A stretch of DNA of 64,000 nucleotides from Pseudomonas petrae (GTDB lineage Bacteria; Pseudomonadota; Gammaproteobacteria; Pseudomonadales; Pseudomonadaceae), in the NCBI RefSeq assembly GCF_021728295.1, contig NZ_JAKJXE010000015.1:62001-126000 (forward strand), written 5' to 3'. Both the position numbers and the translations under genes were made by a program. The notes beneath the pieces are model-generated. The model was not told the origin of the DNA. It did no database searches and worked only from the letters and a program-made list of their open reading frames with translations. Numbering within the stretch: position 1 is the stretch's first letter; each line of letters opens with the position of its first letter. This document shows, piece after piece, positions 26,313 through 34,992 of this stretch.

Positions 26313-29300
26313 ATGTTCACGCTGCGTAACCTTTTTGCCTCCGCCCTGCTTGGGCTTTGCCTGTCGTCCGTACCGGCGCATGCCGCCGATACGCCTCCCC
26401 TGTCCAGCGAAGCCGTCCAGCGCAGTCTGGACAAGATCGCCGACCGCAAACTGACCGCTGACGACCAGAAAGCACTGCAGCAGGTGCTCGAACAGACGCT
26501 GACGTTCCTGTCCAGCCAGAAGGACAACCAGCAGAAGCTGGAAGACCTGAAAAAGCAGCTGGCCGACGCGCCCCGGCAGACCGCCGAGAACCAGCGCGAA
26601 CTGACCAAGCTCAAGGCCAGTAAAGTCATTCCGGTCGCGCAGCGTTACGCCAATCTGGACGTGCCGCAGCTTGAGCAAGTACTGAGTCAGCGCAGCACCC
26701 AGCAGGCTGATCTGCAAAAAGCCCTCAATGACGCCAACAGCCTGACCATCACCGCGCAGACCCGGCCAGAACGCGCCCAGGCCGAGATCAGCAGCAGCCA
26801 GACGCGCATTCAGGCCATTAACGGCATCCTCAAGTCCGGCAAGGACGGTGGCAAAACCATCAACGCCGACCAGCGCAACGCTTTAAACGCTGAACAGACC
26901 TCATTGAACGCATTGATTGCGCTGCGTCGTCAGGAGCTCGCCGGCAACAGCCAGTTGCAGGACCTGGGCGGCAGCCAGCGCGACCTGCTTACGGAAAAGG
27001 TCAATCGTCAGGATCAGGAAATCCAGGACCTGCAAACGCTGATCAACGATAAGCGTCGCGCCCAGTCCCAGGAAACCGTGACGCAGTTGTCCCTTGAAGC
27101 GCAGAAAGCTGGCGGCAGCAGCCTGCTGGCGACCGAAAGCGCCGCCAACCTCAAGCTCTCCGACTACCTGCTGCGTGGCACTGACCGCCTCAATGAGCTG
27201 ACCCAGCAGAACCTCAAGACCAAGACCCAGCTGGATGCCATAACGCAAACCGATCAGGCGCTGGACGAGCAAATCAACGTGTTGAGCGGCAGTCTGCTGC
27301 TGTCGAAAATCCTCTACAAACAGAAGCAATCCTTACCCAAGCTCAAGCTCGACAGCGGTCTGGCCGACGAAATCGCCGACATCCGCCTGTACCAATTCGA
27401 GGTCAATCAGCAGCGCGAGCAGATGAGCAGCCCGAGCGCTTACGTCGACACGCTGCTGGCGACGCAGAAGCCGGAGGACGTCACGCCCGCGCTGCGCAAA
27501 ACGCTGCTTGATCTGGCCACCACTCGCAGCGACCTGCTGGAGCGGCTGAATCGCGAACTCAGTGCGCTGCTCAACGAATCCATCACCCTGCAGCTCAATC
27601 AGAAACAGCTGGTCAGCACGGCCAACAGCCTGCGGGCCACCCTTGATGAGCAGATGTTCTGGATTCCGAGCAACAAGCCGCTGGATCTGGAGTGGTTCGA
27701 GCGCGTCCAGCCGCGACTCGTCAAACAGGTCACCACCCTGCCATGGACGTCCAGTGTCAGCGAGCTGTATGACGGACTGACCCAGCGTCCGCTGATCTTC
27801 CTGCCGCTGTTTCTGGTGATCGGCGCGTTGATGTGGAAACGCAAGGCGCTGTACGACAAGCTCAATCGACTGCACGCCGACATCGGCCACTTCAAGCGGG
27901 ACAGGCAGTGGCAGACGCCGCTGGCGATTTTCATCAACGTGCTGCTGGCGATGCCGTTGTCGCTGACCCTGGCGGTGTGTGCGTTCGCGTTGCAGATCGA
28001 CGCCCGCGGGCAGAACGTCAATCTGGGTTCGGCACTGCTGCAAGTGGCACTGGCCTGGCTGGTGTTCTACACCGCTTACCGGATTCTTGCGCCGGGCGGC
28101 GTGGCGCAATTGCACTTCCGCTGGGAAAAACCGCAAGTGGAGTTCCTGCGCGGCTGGATCCGCCGTCTGGGTCTGGTGGTACTGGCGCTGGTGACCGTGG
28201 TCGCCGTGGCCGAGCACGAGCCGTCGGCGCTTGCCGACGACGTCATCGGCATCGCCGTGGTGCTGACGTGCTACGCCCTGATGACCTGGCTGCTCGCACG
28301 CCTGCTGCTCACCAGTCCGACCCACCACAGCGCCTCGCTGTTTCGCCGCGCCGTGGGTCTGGCCTTCACCGCCCTGCCCGTCGCGCTGTTTATCGCCGTG
28401 TGCTTTGGCTATTACTACACCGCGCTGAAACTCAGCGATCGCTTGATCGACACGCTGTATCTGCTGATGCTGTGGCTGGTGATCGAAGCCGCCTTCGTGC
28501 GCGGGCTGAGCGTGGCCGCGCGCCGTCTGGCGTATCAGCGCGCACTGAGCAAGCGTCAGGCCGCGAAAGAAGCCGGCGAAGGCGAGACGTTGATCGAAGA
28601 GCCGACGCTGGACATCGAGCAGGTCAACCAGCAGTCGTTGCGCCTGATTCGTCTGGCACTCATCGCCGGTTTCATCGGCGCGCTCTACTTCGTCTGGGCC
28701 GACCTGATTTCGGTGTTCTCGTACCTCGATAACATCACGCTGTACGAATACACCAGCGGCACCGGCGCCAACATCAGCATGGTGCCGATCAGCCTCGGCG
28801 ATTTGATCGGCGCCCTGGTGATCATCGGCATTACCTTCGTGCTGGCCGGCAACTTGCCGGGCCTGCTGGAAGTGCTGGTGCTGTCGAAACTCAACCTCAA
28901 GCAGGGCAGTTCGTACGCGACCACCACGCTGCTGTCGTACACCATCGCCGGCGTCGGTTTTGTCTCGACGCTCTCGGCGCTCGGCGTGAGCTGGGACAAG
29001 CTGCAATGGCTGGTGGCGGCGCTGTCGGTCGGCCTGGGTTTCGGCATGCAGGAGATCTTCGCGAACTTCATCTCCGGGATCATGATCCTGTTCGAGCGCC
29101 CGGTGCGGATCGGCGACACGATCACCATCGGCAACCTGTCGGGCACGGTCAGCAAGATCCGCATCCGCGCGACCACCATCACCGACTTCGACCGCAAGGA
29201 CATCATTGTCCCGAACAAGACGTTCATCACCGGGCAACTGATCAACTGGTCGCTGACCGACACGATCACCCGCGTGACGCTGAAGCTGGGCGTGGACTAC

Positions 29301-29681
29301 GGCTCGGATCTGGACTTGGTGCGCAACCTGTTGCTCAAGGCCGCCCGTGACAATCCGCGGGTCTTGAAAGAGCCCGAGCCGATCGTTTACTTCCTCAATT
29401 TTGGTGAAAGCACCCTCGATCACGAGCTGCGCATGCACGTGCGTGACCTGGGCGACCGCAACCCGGTGCTCGACGAAATCAACCGGTTCATCAACAAGGA
29501 ATTCAAGCAGCAGCACATCAATATCTCGTTCCGGCAGATGGAGGTTTACCTCAAAAACATGCAGGGACAGGAGTACAAGATGGTGCCTATCGAGCCCGAG
29601 CAGAAAACCATTACGCCGCCCGCTGCTGTGCCCCCGGCGCCAAAAGATGCACCGGAGCCGCCCGAAGCCAAGCTCGACTGA
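26313..29681 (+). CDS. mscK: MscK (KefA)-type large mechanosensitive channel
   Basis: 1122 residues, very close to E. coli MscK (1120). A signal peptide (residues 1-~25, ending AHA-AD) exports a long periplasmic coiled-coil region rich in Gln, Lys and Glu (about 30-470). About eight membrane helices follow, then the MscS-like pore and beta domains. The pore region has GLGFGMQEIFANFISGIMIL and the upper beta domain has ERPVRIGDTITIGNLSG. The C-terminus is Pro/Glu-rich. The channel opens under membrane tension to release ions on hypo-osmotic shock; MscK is sensitive to external K+. A GTG at 26307 is an alternative start two codons upstream. It sits directly after nhaP2, which suits a shared role in ion balance. 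Confidence 0.93.
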   Translation: MFTLRNLFASALLGLCLSSVPAHAADTPPLSSEAVQRSLDKIADRKLTADDQKALQQVLEQTLTFLSSQKDNQQKLEDLKKQLADAPRQTAENQRELTKLKASKVIPVAQRYANLDVPQLEQVLSQRSTQQADLQKALNDANSLTITAQTRPERAQAEISSSQTRIQAINGILKSGKDGGKTINADQRNALNAEQTSLNALIALRRQELAGNSQLQDLGGSQRDLLTEKVNRQDQEIQDLQTLINDKRRAQSQETVTQLSLEAQKAGGSSLLATESAANLKLSDYLLRGTDRLNELTQQNLKTKTQLDAITQTDQALDEQINVLSGSLLLSKILYKQKQSLPKLKLDSGLADEIADIRLYQFEVNQQREQMSSPSAYVDTLLATQKPEDVTPALRKTLLDLATTRSDLLERLNRELSALLNESITLQLNQKQLVSTANSLRATLDEQMFWIPSNKPLDLEWFERVQPRLVKQVTTLPWTSSVSELYDGLTQRPLIFLPLFLVIGALMWKRKALYDKLNRLHADIGHFKRDRQWQTPLAIFINVLLAMPLSLTLAVCAFALQIDARGQNVNLGSALLQVALAWLVFYTAYRILAPGGVAQLHFRWEKPQVEFLRGWIRRLGLVVLALVTVVAVAEHEPSALADDVIGIAVVLTCYALMTWLLARLLLTSPTHHSASLFRRAVGLAFTALPVALFIAVCFGYYYTALKLSDRLIDTLYLLMLWLVIEAAFVRGLSVAARRLAYQRALSKRQAAKEAGEGETLIEEPTLDIEQVNQQSLRLIRLALIAGFIGALYFVWADLISVFSYLDNITLYEYTSGTGANISMVPISLGDLIGALVIIGITFVLAGNLPGLLEVLVLSKLNLKQGSSYATTTLLSYTIAGVGFVSTLSALGVSWDKLQWLVAALSVGLGFGMQEIFANFISGIMILFERPVRIGDTITIGNLSGTVSKIRIRATTITDFDRKDIIVPNKTFITGQLINWSLTDTITRVTLKLGVDYGSDLDLVRNLLLKAARDNPRVLKEPEPIVYFLNFGESTLDHELRMHVRDLGDRNPVLDEINRFINKEFKQQHINISFRQMEVYLKNMQGQEYKMVPIEPEQKTITPPAAVPPAPKDAPEPPEAKLD

Positions 29682-29693
29682 CCGGGAAAAACC

Positions 29694-29719
29694 CAGCAGA
29701 ATGGTCGGACATTCTGCTG
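29694..29719 (+). promoter_or_regulatory. Hairpin abutting the selO ribosome-binding site
   Basis: A perfect 10-bp stem (CAGCAGAATG / CATTCTGCTG) with a 6-base loop. Its 3' arm ends on the first G of the selO Shine-Dalgarno GGAGG (29719-29723). It could end the mscK transcript, lacking a T-tract, or partly mask selO translation. Confidence 0.45.
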
Positions 29720-29729
29720 GAGGCATCCC

Positions 29730-31193
29730 TTGAAAGCCCTCGACGAGCTGACCTTCGATAATCGCTTTGCCCGTCTGGGCGATGCGTTTTCCACCTCCGT
29801 CCTGCCCGAGCCCATTGCCGACCCACGGCTCGTGGTTGCCAGCGAAGCGGCCCTCGCGTTGCTCGATCTGGACCTCGCTCAAGCAGAACAACCTGTGTTT
29901 GCCGAGATTTTCAGCGGCCACAAACTGTGGGCCGAAGCAGAACCGCGGGCGATGGTTTACTCGGGCCATCAATTCGGTTCGTACAACCCGCGCCTGGGTG
30001 ATGGCCGCGGTTTGCTGCTCGGCGAGGTGTACAACGACGCCGGCGAACACTGGGATCTGCACCTGAAGGGCGCCGGGCAGACACCGTATTCGCGCATGGG
30101 CGATGGTCGTGCTGTCTTGCGCTCGTCGATTCGCGAGTTTCTGGCCTCAGAAGCCCTGCATGCCTTGGGCATCCCGACCAGTCGCGCGGCCTGTGTGATC
30201 GGCTCCAGCACCCCGGTGTGGCGCGAAACCCAAGAGCGAGCGGCGATGGTGCTGCGCCTGGCGCAAAGCCACGTGCGTTTCGGCAGCCTCGAGTATTTCT
30301 TCTACACCAAACAGCCGGAACAGCTGAAGCAGCTGGCCGATCACGTGCTTTCCCTGCACTACCCCGAGTGCCTGGAACAGCCCGAACCGCACCTGGCGAT
30401 GTTTCGCGTGATCGTCGAGCGTCAGGCCGAGCTGATTGCCAAATGGCAGGCCTATGGTTTCTGTCATGGCGTGATGAACACCGACAACATGTCTATTCTC
30501 GGCATCACCTTCGACTTCGGCCCGTTCGCGTTTCTGGATGACTTCGACCAGCATTTCGTCTGCAACCATTCCGATCACGAAGGCCGCTACTCTTTCAGCA
30601 ATCAGGTGCCGATCGGCCAGTGGAACCTCAGCGCGCTCGCTCAGGCGCTAACACCCTTCGTCACCGTCGAGGCACTGCGTGAGGCGCTGGAGCTGTTTCT
30701 GCCGCTGTATCAGGCACATTACCTGGACCTGATGCGTCAACGTCTGGGCCTGACGACGGCGGAAGACGATGACGCAGAGCTGATCGCGCGCTTGCTTCAA
30801 TTGATGCAAAACAGCGGCGTCGACTACACCCTGTTTTTCCGCCATCTGGGGGAGGAATCAGCCGACGTCGCGGTAGGGAAGTTGCGCGACGACTTCATCG
30901 ACATGCTCGGCTTCGACGCCTGGGCCGACGCCTACAAAGCCCGCATCGCCCGCGAACCCGAGTCCAGTCAACAGGATCGCCGCACGCGCATGCACGCGGT
31001 CAATCCGCTGTACATCCTGCGCAACTACCTGGCCCAACGCGCCATCGAAGCGGCCGAACAGGGCGACGACAGTGAAGTGCGCCGCCTGCATCAGGTGCTG
31101 TGCACACCGTTCGACGAACAGCCCGGAATGGAGGGCTATGCACAGCGTCCGCCGGATTGGGGCAAGCATCTGGAGATCAGTTGTTCGTCGTGA
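29730..31193 (+). CDS. selO: SelO (YdiU), protein AMPylase
   Basis: A 487-residue pseudokinase-fold protein matching the SelO family. It has YSGHQFGSYNPRLGDGRG near residue 75, the glycine-rich LKGAGQTPYSRMGDGRA, and the catalytic-loop-like CHGVMNTDNMS and ITFDFGPFAFLDDF. It transfers AMP from ATP to Ser/Thr/Tyr of proteins, and E. coli SelO acts on redox-homeostasis proteins. The protein ends CSS; this C-terminal Cys replaces the selenocysteine of eukaryotic SelO and takes part in a regulatory disulfide. Translation starts at TTG 29730 with GGAGG 6 bases upstream, part of which is contacted by a hairpin. The 3' end overlaps the convergent gene by 17 bases. Confidence 0.95.
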   Translation: MKALDELTFDNRFARLGDAFSTSVLPEPIADPRLVVASEAALALLDLDLAQAEQPVFAEIFSGHKLWAEAEPRAMVYSGHQFGSYNPRLGDGRGLLLGEVYNDAGEHWDLHLKGAGQTPYSRMGDGRAVLRSSIREFLASEALHALGIPTSRAACVIGSSTPVWRETQERAAMVLRLAQSHVRFGSLEYFFYTKQPEQLKQLADHVLSLHYPECLEQPEPHLAMFRVIVERQAELIAKWQAYGFCHGVMNTDNMSILGITFDFGPFAFLDDFDQHFVCNHSDHEGRYSFSNQVPIGQWNLSALAQALTPFVTVEALREALELFLPLYQAHYLDLMRQRLGLTTAEDDDAELIARLLQLMQNSGVDYTLFFRHLGEESADVAVGKLRDDFIDMLGFDAWADAYKARIAREPESSQQDRRTRMHAVNPLYILRNYLAQRAIEAAEQGDDSEVRRLHQVLCTPFDEQPGMEGYAQRPPDWGKHLEISCSS

Positions 31194-32043
31194 GTGGGGG
31201 CAAGTTGAGGTCAGGTGAAACCTCCACCGTTTCGGGCAATGCCGGATCCTCGCGCTCTAAGCGCTTTTTTTCCGGATCAGTCATGGCAGCGAGGATGTCG
31301 TAAAGGTTGAGTATGTGCGTTTGGGGTTCGCGCTCGCCTCCCGCCGGCAGCGCTAGCTCCTCTGCGATTTTTGCCTCCATTTCTGCCTCGTAATTCCAGG
31401 GATAACGGTCCTGAACCCTTTCGATCATCGGCAGCGCTTTGTAGTAGTTCAACACCTCCCTCAGAAAGACTGGCACCTTGCCGGTCATACTGCTTTCGAG
31501 TTGAGCACGGGCAATGGCGCCTTGCGTCCACTTATATTCCATTTGCGCACTGCCGCGCCAAGCGGCTTGCCTCTCATTGATGGTGTAGCCGCCTTGGTCG
31601 TCATAGGCAATCAGGATCAACTGATCCCGTGAAAGGCCCGCGAAGGGACTTTTCGCATTCAAGTCGCCAGCGCTGGAACGGTTCACGTATTCAGTAGCTT
31701 GCCGGGCGCGATCCAGAAGCTCGGGATCATCGGTTTGCGGCGTCTCCAGATCGTGCCGGGCTTTTCCGGCTTGATACCCATCGAACAAAAACCTGCTTTT
31801 TTGCCTGGCCGCATAGGCCGCCAGCTCATCGCAGGACATCGTCAGTTCTCGCTGACTCGCCCGCTCCGCACTGTCGCTTAGCTGCCGCCCCAGAACTGAC
31901 ACGCTCGCGACCTCCGATTGAGACATTAGTGAGGCAGTCGGCGCCCGCTCAGTGTCTAAGACTGGCAACCCGGCAGACGGCGTTTTTTCAACTTCGCCTG
32001 CACTCAAAGGACCTCGTGTGGCCGAACTTATAGTGGAAAGCAT
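31177..32043 (-). CDS. Uncharacterised protein B, paralogue of the 32690-33619 product
   Basis: 288 residues from the ATG at 32043, which has AGGGA 5 bases upstream. A longer in-frame start at 32106 lacks such a site. The N-terminal ~60 residues are Ser/Thr/Ala-rich and look disordered. The body contains DDPELLDRARQATEYVNRS, then GDLNAKSPFAGLSRDQLILI and GGYTINERQAAWRG, then LNLYDILAA. The same blocks occur in the same order in the protein encoded 0.6 kb upstream, so the two arose by duplication. There is no signal peptide or membrane helix. I do not recognise the family. The flexible N-terminus and the secreted-protein gene next to it would suit an exported or effector-like protein, but that is inference. 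Confidence 0.75.
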   Translation of the reverse strand: MLSTISSATRGPLSAGEVEKTPSAGLPVLDTERAPTASLMSQSEVASVSVLGRQLSDSAERASQRELTMSCDELAAYAARQKSRFLFDGYQAGKARHDLETPQTDDPELLDRARQATEYVNRSSAGDLNAKSPFAGLSRDQLILIAYDDQGGYTINERQAAWRGSAQMEYKWTQGAIARAQLESSMTGKVPVFLREVLNYYKALPMIERVQDRYPWNYEAEMEAKIAEELALPAGGEREPQTHILNLYDILAAMTDPEKKRLEREDPALPETVEVSPDLNLPPLTTNN

Positions 32044-32116
32044 AGAAATCCCTTTTCTGATACCACGCGCAGCCGAAGCTGCCACTAATAGGCAGCTTCG
32101 GTTCATGTTTGCGTCA

Positions 32117-32566
32117 TCAGCGCATGATGAAGTTCACTACCCAATTGTGGTTGGAGTAATTGACGGAGGTGACAGTAACGTCGCATCTGGCACCGCCGCC
32201 CGACACTGCACTTCTGTTCCACTTAGGCGTGCGGACACCTCCCGGTGTAGAGCTCATCAAATAGCTGGTTGTAAATTGGCAGGTTTTGAACCCGGCTTGA
32301 TATCACACGGTGGCGTAGCTTATTGGAGACGCATCGCTTGGACGAACGTTGAAGCTGGTCGAGGCCCCCGCCGCCACGGCTTCAGGTTTAGGTGATGCGT
32401 TCGAGTATGTGGTCAGTTCATTGCTGCTACTTCCACGCACATAAACTGCATTTTCATCGGTTTTATTTTTAAAGTTTACGGTGACCTGAGGTCCTGCACT
32501 TACCATCCCAACCGTGGCCAAAGTAAAAGACAGCAACACTGTATTAACTTTATTTTTAGAGTTCAT
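32117..32566 (-). pseudogene. Small secreted protein gene interrupted by an in-frame TGA
   Basis: The ATG at 32566 has an excellent ribosome-binding site (AAGGAGGA, 7-base spacer) and encodes a Sec signal peptide (NTVLLSFTLATVGMVSAG). A beta-rich, Ser/Thr/Asn-rich domain follows. Codon 88 is TGA (32303-32305). The same frame continues without another stop for 61 codons to a second TGA at 32117-32119. This second part holds two cysteines (KTCQF and ARCDV) and regularly alternating strands, as expected for the rest of a ~125-residue beta-sandwich. The intact product would be about 149 residues. A single nonsense change (for example TGG or CGA to TGA), a sequencing error or readthrough would explain this. 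The family is not recognised. It lies between the two paralogues on the same strand. Confidence 0.7.
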
Positions 32567-32689
32567 TTTTAAATCCTCCTTTTTATGAGATCTAAAAAAA
32601 GCTAATCAGGCATCGCGTTAAATTCCTACTACCCGAACGGATAGCTACTTTGGAGCGCATCGAGCGAGCGCGGCAGGCGCCCTCGATGA

Positions 32690-33619
32690 TCAGGCTTCAG
32701 CTGCAGGCTTCGGTGAAGCAGAAACTTGCGTACCGGCACTCGAAACCGCTGGCTTCTCAACCTCCTGAGCCGCGGTAGTCGGCACCGGCGAAGTACGGGG
32801 CGAGAACTTCTTGGTGTGCACGATATTGTTCGGGTCAGATTTCTTGTCTTTGGTGGTGTCAACGATGCCGGCGAGGATGTCGTAAAGGGTCAGCTTGCGG
32901 TCTGGCGCCTGGCGTCCGAAAGGCCCCGGCAAACCGGGCAGCGTGAGGTCGCTCTTGATCCGCGCTTCCACGATGGCTTCCGCTCCCTTGGGATAGCTCA
33001 CCGCCTTTTCGATCGCCGGCAGCGACTTGAGGTAGCTCAGAGCGTCGTTATAAAACCGGGTCGCTTTGCCCGTTCGAGCTTGTTCGATCACGCCCTCGTT
33101 TATCGCAACCTTGCGCCAGTCCTCGTCCATCTTCTGCACGCCCTGCCAGGCCGCACGCCGCTCGTTGAGGGTGAAGGTTCCGCTGTCGTCAAAGGCAATC
33201 AGGTTCAGTTGCCCACGGGAGAGGTTCTCAAACGGGCTTTTGGCGTTCTTGTCACCGGCCAGTGTCCGGGTCACGAACGCACTGGCCTCGCGCGCACGAT
33301 CCAGCAATTCGGGGTCGTTTGTCTTCGGCACTTCCATGGCCCGCGTGCCGCTGTTGGCCTCGCGGCTTTCGATCAAGAACTCATTGATGCGATTACGCCC
33401 GTATTGCCCCAGCTCGGCGTGGGTCATCCCTGCGTCCCTCTTCTCGGCTCGCGCTGCGCTCTCGTTCAGTTGAGCCGCCAGTGTCGAAAAAGTCGCCTTG
33501 TCGGTAGTCGCCGGCGCAGCCTTGTCCACAGTCTTTGGATCGCCGCTTGCAACAGCGTCAAGGATTGGCTTTTTGTTCGAGACGACCGCTGCAACGGCGG
33601 CCTGGATCTGGCTGATCAT
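32690..33619 (-). CDS. Uncharacterised protein A, paralogue of the 31177-32043 product
   Basis: 309 residues from the ATG at 33619, with GGGAG 6 bases upstream; a start 14 codons earlier lacks one. It shares ordered blocks with protein B: NDPELLDRAREASAFVTRT, GDKNAKSPFENLSRGQLNLI, SGTFTLNERRAAWQG and LTLYDILAGI. The N-terminus (about 40 residues) is Ala/Val/Ser-rich. The C-terminal ~60 residues are Pro/Ser/Thr/Ala-rich and probably disordered (residues ~250-309). The body is predicted helical by eye. There is no signal peptide, membrane helix or recognisable enzyme motif. It is first in a same-strand trio (A, secreted protein, B) with gaps of 123 and 73 bases, so an operon is possible. Function unknown. 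Confidence 0.75.
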   Translation of the reverse strand: MISQIQAAVAAVVSNKKPILDAVASGDPKTVDKAAPATTDKATFSTLAAQLNESAARAEKRDAGMTHAELGQYGRNRINEFLIESREANSGTRAMEVPKTNDPELLDRAREASAFVTRTLAGDKNAKSPFENLSRGQLNLIAFDDSGTFTLNERRAAWQGVQKMDEDWRKVAINEGVIEQARTGKATRFYNDALSYLKSLPAIEKAVSYPKGAEAIVEARIKSDLTLPGLPGPFGRQAPDRKLTLYDILAGIVDTTKDKKSDPNNIVHTKKFSPRTSPVPTTAAQEVEKPAVSSAGTQVSASPKPAAEA

Positions 33620-34015
33620 GGGCGACTCCCTGGCTATTAGATGGCAGGGGCCAACGCGCATCGTCAGTCAGCCCCTCGCGTCGACACTAGCGAGGGGCAG
33701 GCAGGGCGAACAGTTGGGCAAACGGGGGGTACTTTCGGATAATCAGCGGTCGAGGATTGGGCTTAACGCGCGCATTGGGCGGCTTGGGCCAAGGCTGATG
33801 CGAGAATTCGTCGCGTCTTCAGGTTTGAGTCTTTTTAGGCGTGGGTGCTTAAACAAGCGGTGAAATTTGGGGTAGTTCACACCTGGCATTTCAGGTGATC
33901 AATGAATGCCGACCGCCATTGATGACAGCCCGTCGCTAAAGGTGCAGCCGTAGAGCTTGATAACCCACCCCCCAGACTCCACGTAATGGTCATCAATCCT
34001 ACTCAGGTCTTTGTC
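33620..34015. other. Divergent intergenic region, protein A / trxC
   Basis: 396 bases with no supported gene. It contains a perfect 9-bp inverted repeat at 33671-33698, close to the protein A start, then unremarkable sequence up to the trxC leader. Promoters for both divergent genes should lie here. No REP copy is present. Confidence 0.5.
33671..33698. promoter_or_regulatory. 9-bp inverted repeat upstream of protein A
   Basis: GCCCCTCGC (33671-33679) and GCGAGGGGC (33690-33698) are exact reverse complements 10 bases apart, 51 bases upstream of the protein A ATG. Half-site spacing of about two helical turns suits a dimeric regulator. It could also form a leader hairpin. Confidence 0.4.
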
Positions 34016-34450
34016 ATGTCCGAATCACTGCTGATCCCCTGCCCGCATTGCAACGGGCTCAATCGCATCCCTGCCGGACGGCTGAGCGACCAGCCGAAAT
34101 GCGGGCGCTGCAAGCAGACGGTTTTGCTGAGCAAGCCGTTCAACCTGACGCAGGGCGATTACGCCAGCCAGATCAAAGGCGATCTGCCGTTGCTGGTGGA
34201 CGTCTGGGCGGAGTGGTGCGGGCCGTGCAAATCCTTCGCGCCGACGTTCGAGCAAGCGGCAACTCAGCTGAGCGGGCGGGTTCGGCTGGCGAAGCTGGAC
34301 AGTGAGGCCAATCAGCAGCTTTCCGCGCAACTGGGAATTCGTTCGATCCCGAGCCTGATCCTGTTCAAGGACGGCCGTGAAGTCGCCCGGCAAAGTGGCG
34401 CGATGCCGTCGCAACAGCTGATGGCCTGGCTAACCAGTCAGGGAATATGA
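34016..34450 (+). CDS. trxC: Thioredoxin 2 (TrxC) with N-terminal zinc site
   Basis: 144 residues, the usual TrxC length (E. coli 139). The N-terminal ~30 residues carry two CXXC pairs (CPHC and CGRC) that bind zinc. The thioredoxin fold follows with the active site WAEWCGPCK at about residue 65, the cis-proline loop GIRSIPSL and the terminal helix. It reduces protein disulfides in the cytosol and is typically induced by oxidative stress. The ATG at 34016 fits the family; an in-frame start at 33986 adds ten unrelated residues. It is monocistronic on present evidence. Confidence 0.93.
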   Translation: MSESLLIPCPHCNGLNRIPAGRLSDQPKCGRCKQTVLLSKPFNLTQGDYASQIKGDLPLLVDVWAEWCGPCKSFAPTFEQAATQLSGRVRLAKLDSEANQQLSAQLGIRSIPSLILFKDGREVARQSGAMPSQQLMAWLTSQGI

Positions 34451-34586
34451 AAGGCGTTTCTTCAGCGCTTGAAGTGCGTGACAGCGAGCGCTGTAGGCAT
34501 GTTCTGAAAGCGCTTCTTTGCCCCGAATTCATCAATATCTGCGACTAGGCTTCGCCTCTTCTATCGGCACCTTGGAGCAGTTAGCG

Positions 34587-34964
34587 ATGACATACGTGGT
34601 CAGAGAGGGCGATTTAACGACAACCGGCGGCGTGGTGTTGAACGCTTCAGGTTCGCACACATGGGAAGACCGGCGCCTGGCGCGCATGGGCGATCCGGTC
34701 TGGTGCGAGCGGTGTGCGCAGATCGGCTTCATTGCCCAAGGCAATCCGACCTTCATCGACGAACTCGTGGCCGTGGCGACGCATGGCCAGGCGGTGCGCT
34801 GCGGCTGCGCGGAAGGCACCCATCGGCTGATCGCCAGCCAGGACCAGCTTCAGGCCGACATGGACGCGACCATCGACATCCCCAAGGACATGGCCGAAAA
34901 AGCGCGCAAGCGAGCCAGGCACATGACCCGAGCCCGTCGGGAAAGCCACGCGCCGCTTACCTGA
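34587..34964 (+). CDS. PAAR-domain protein (type VI secretion spike tip)
   Basis: 125 residues. The first ~90 form a PAAR-like domain: a start like MTYVVREGDLTTTGGVVL, a central GDPVWCERCAQIG segment and a later GQAVRCGCAEGTHRLIAS. It carries Cys/His residues that can bind the tip metal. PAAR proteins cap the VgrG spike of type VI secretion systems and often carry effectors. Here the C-terminal extension is only ~35 charged residues (KDMAEKARKRARHMTRARRE), too short for a known toxin domain. No vgrG, hcp or effector gene lies nearby. It is thus an orphan tip, or an adaptor for a separately encoded effector. GGAG lies 10-11 bases before the ATG. It converges with the ParA-like gene 28 bases away. 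Confidence 0.8.
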   Translation: MTYVVREGDLTTTGGVVLNASGSHTWEDRRLARMGDPVWCERCAQIGFIAQGNPTFIDELVAVATHGQAVRCGCAEGTHRLIASQDQLQADMDATIDIPKDMAEKARKRARHMTRARRESHAPLT

Positions 34965-34992
34965 GCAGTCATCCTTCCTTGTATCGCCTCAG

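Noticed and set aside
27333..30062. 909-codon open frame on the minus strand
   Set aside because: It lies antisense to mscK and selO, both clearly coding on the + strand. The translation is Gln/Arg/His-rich, as expected of an antisense frame in high-GC DNA, and it has no domain.
31952..32395. 147-codon + strand frame across the paralogue island
   Set aside because: It runs over the starts of two minus-strand genes with good ribosome-binding sites, and has no start signal or domain.
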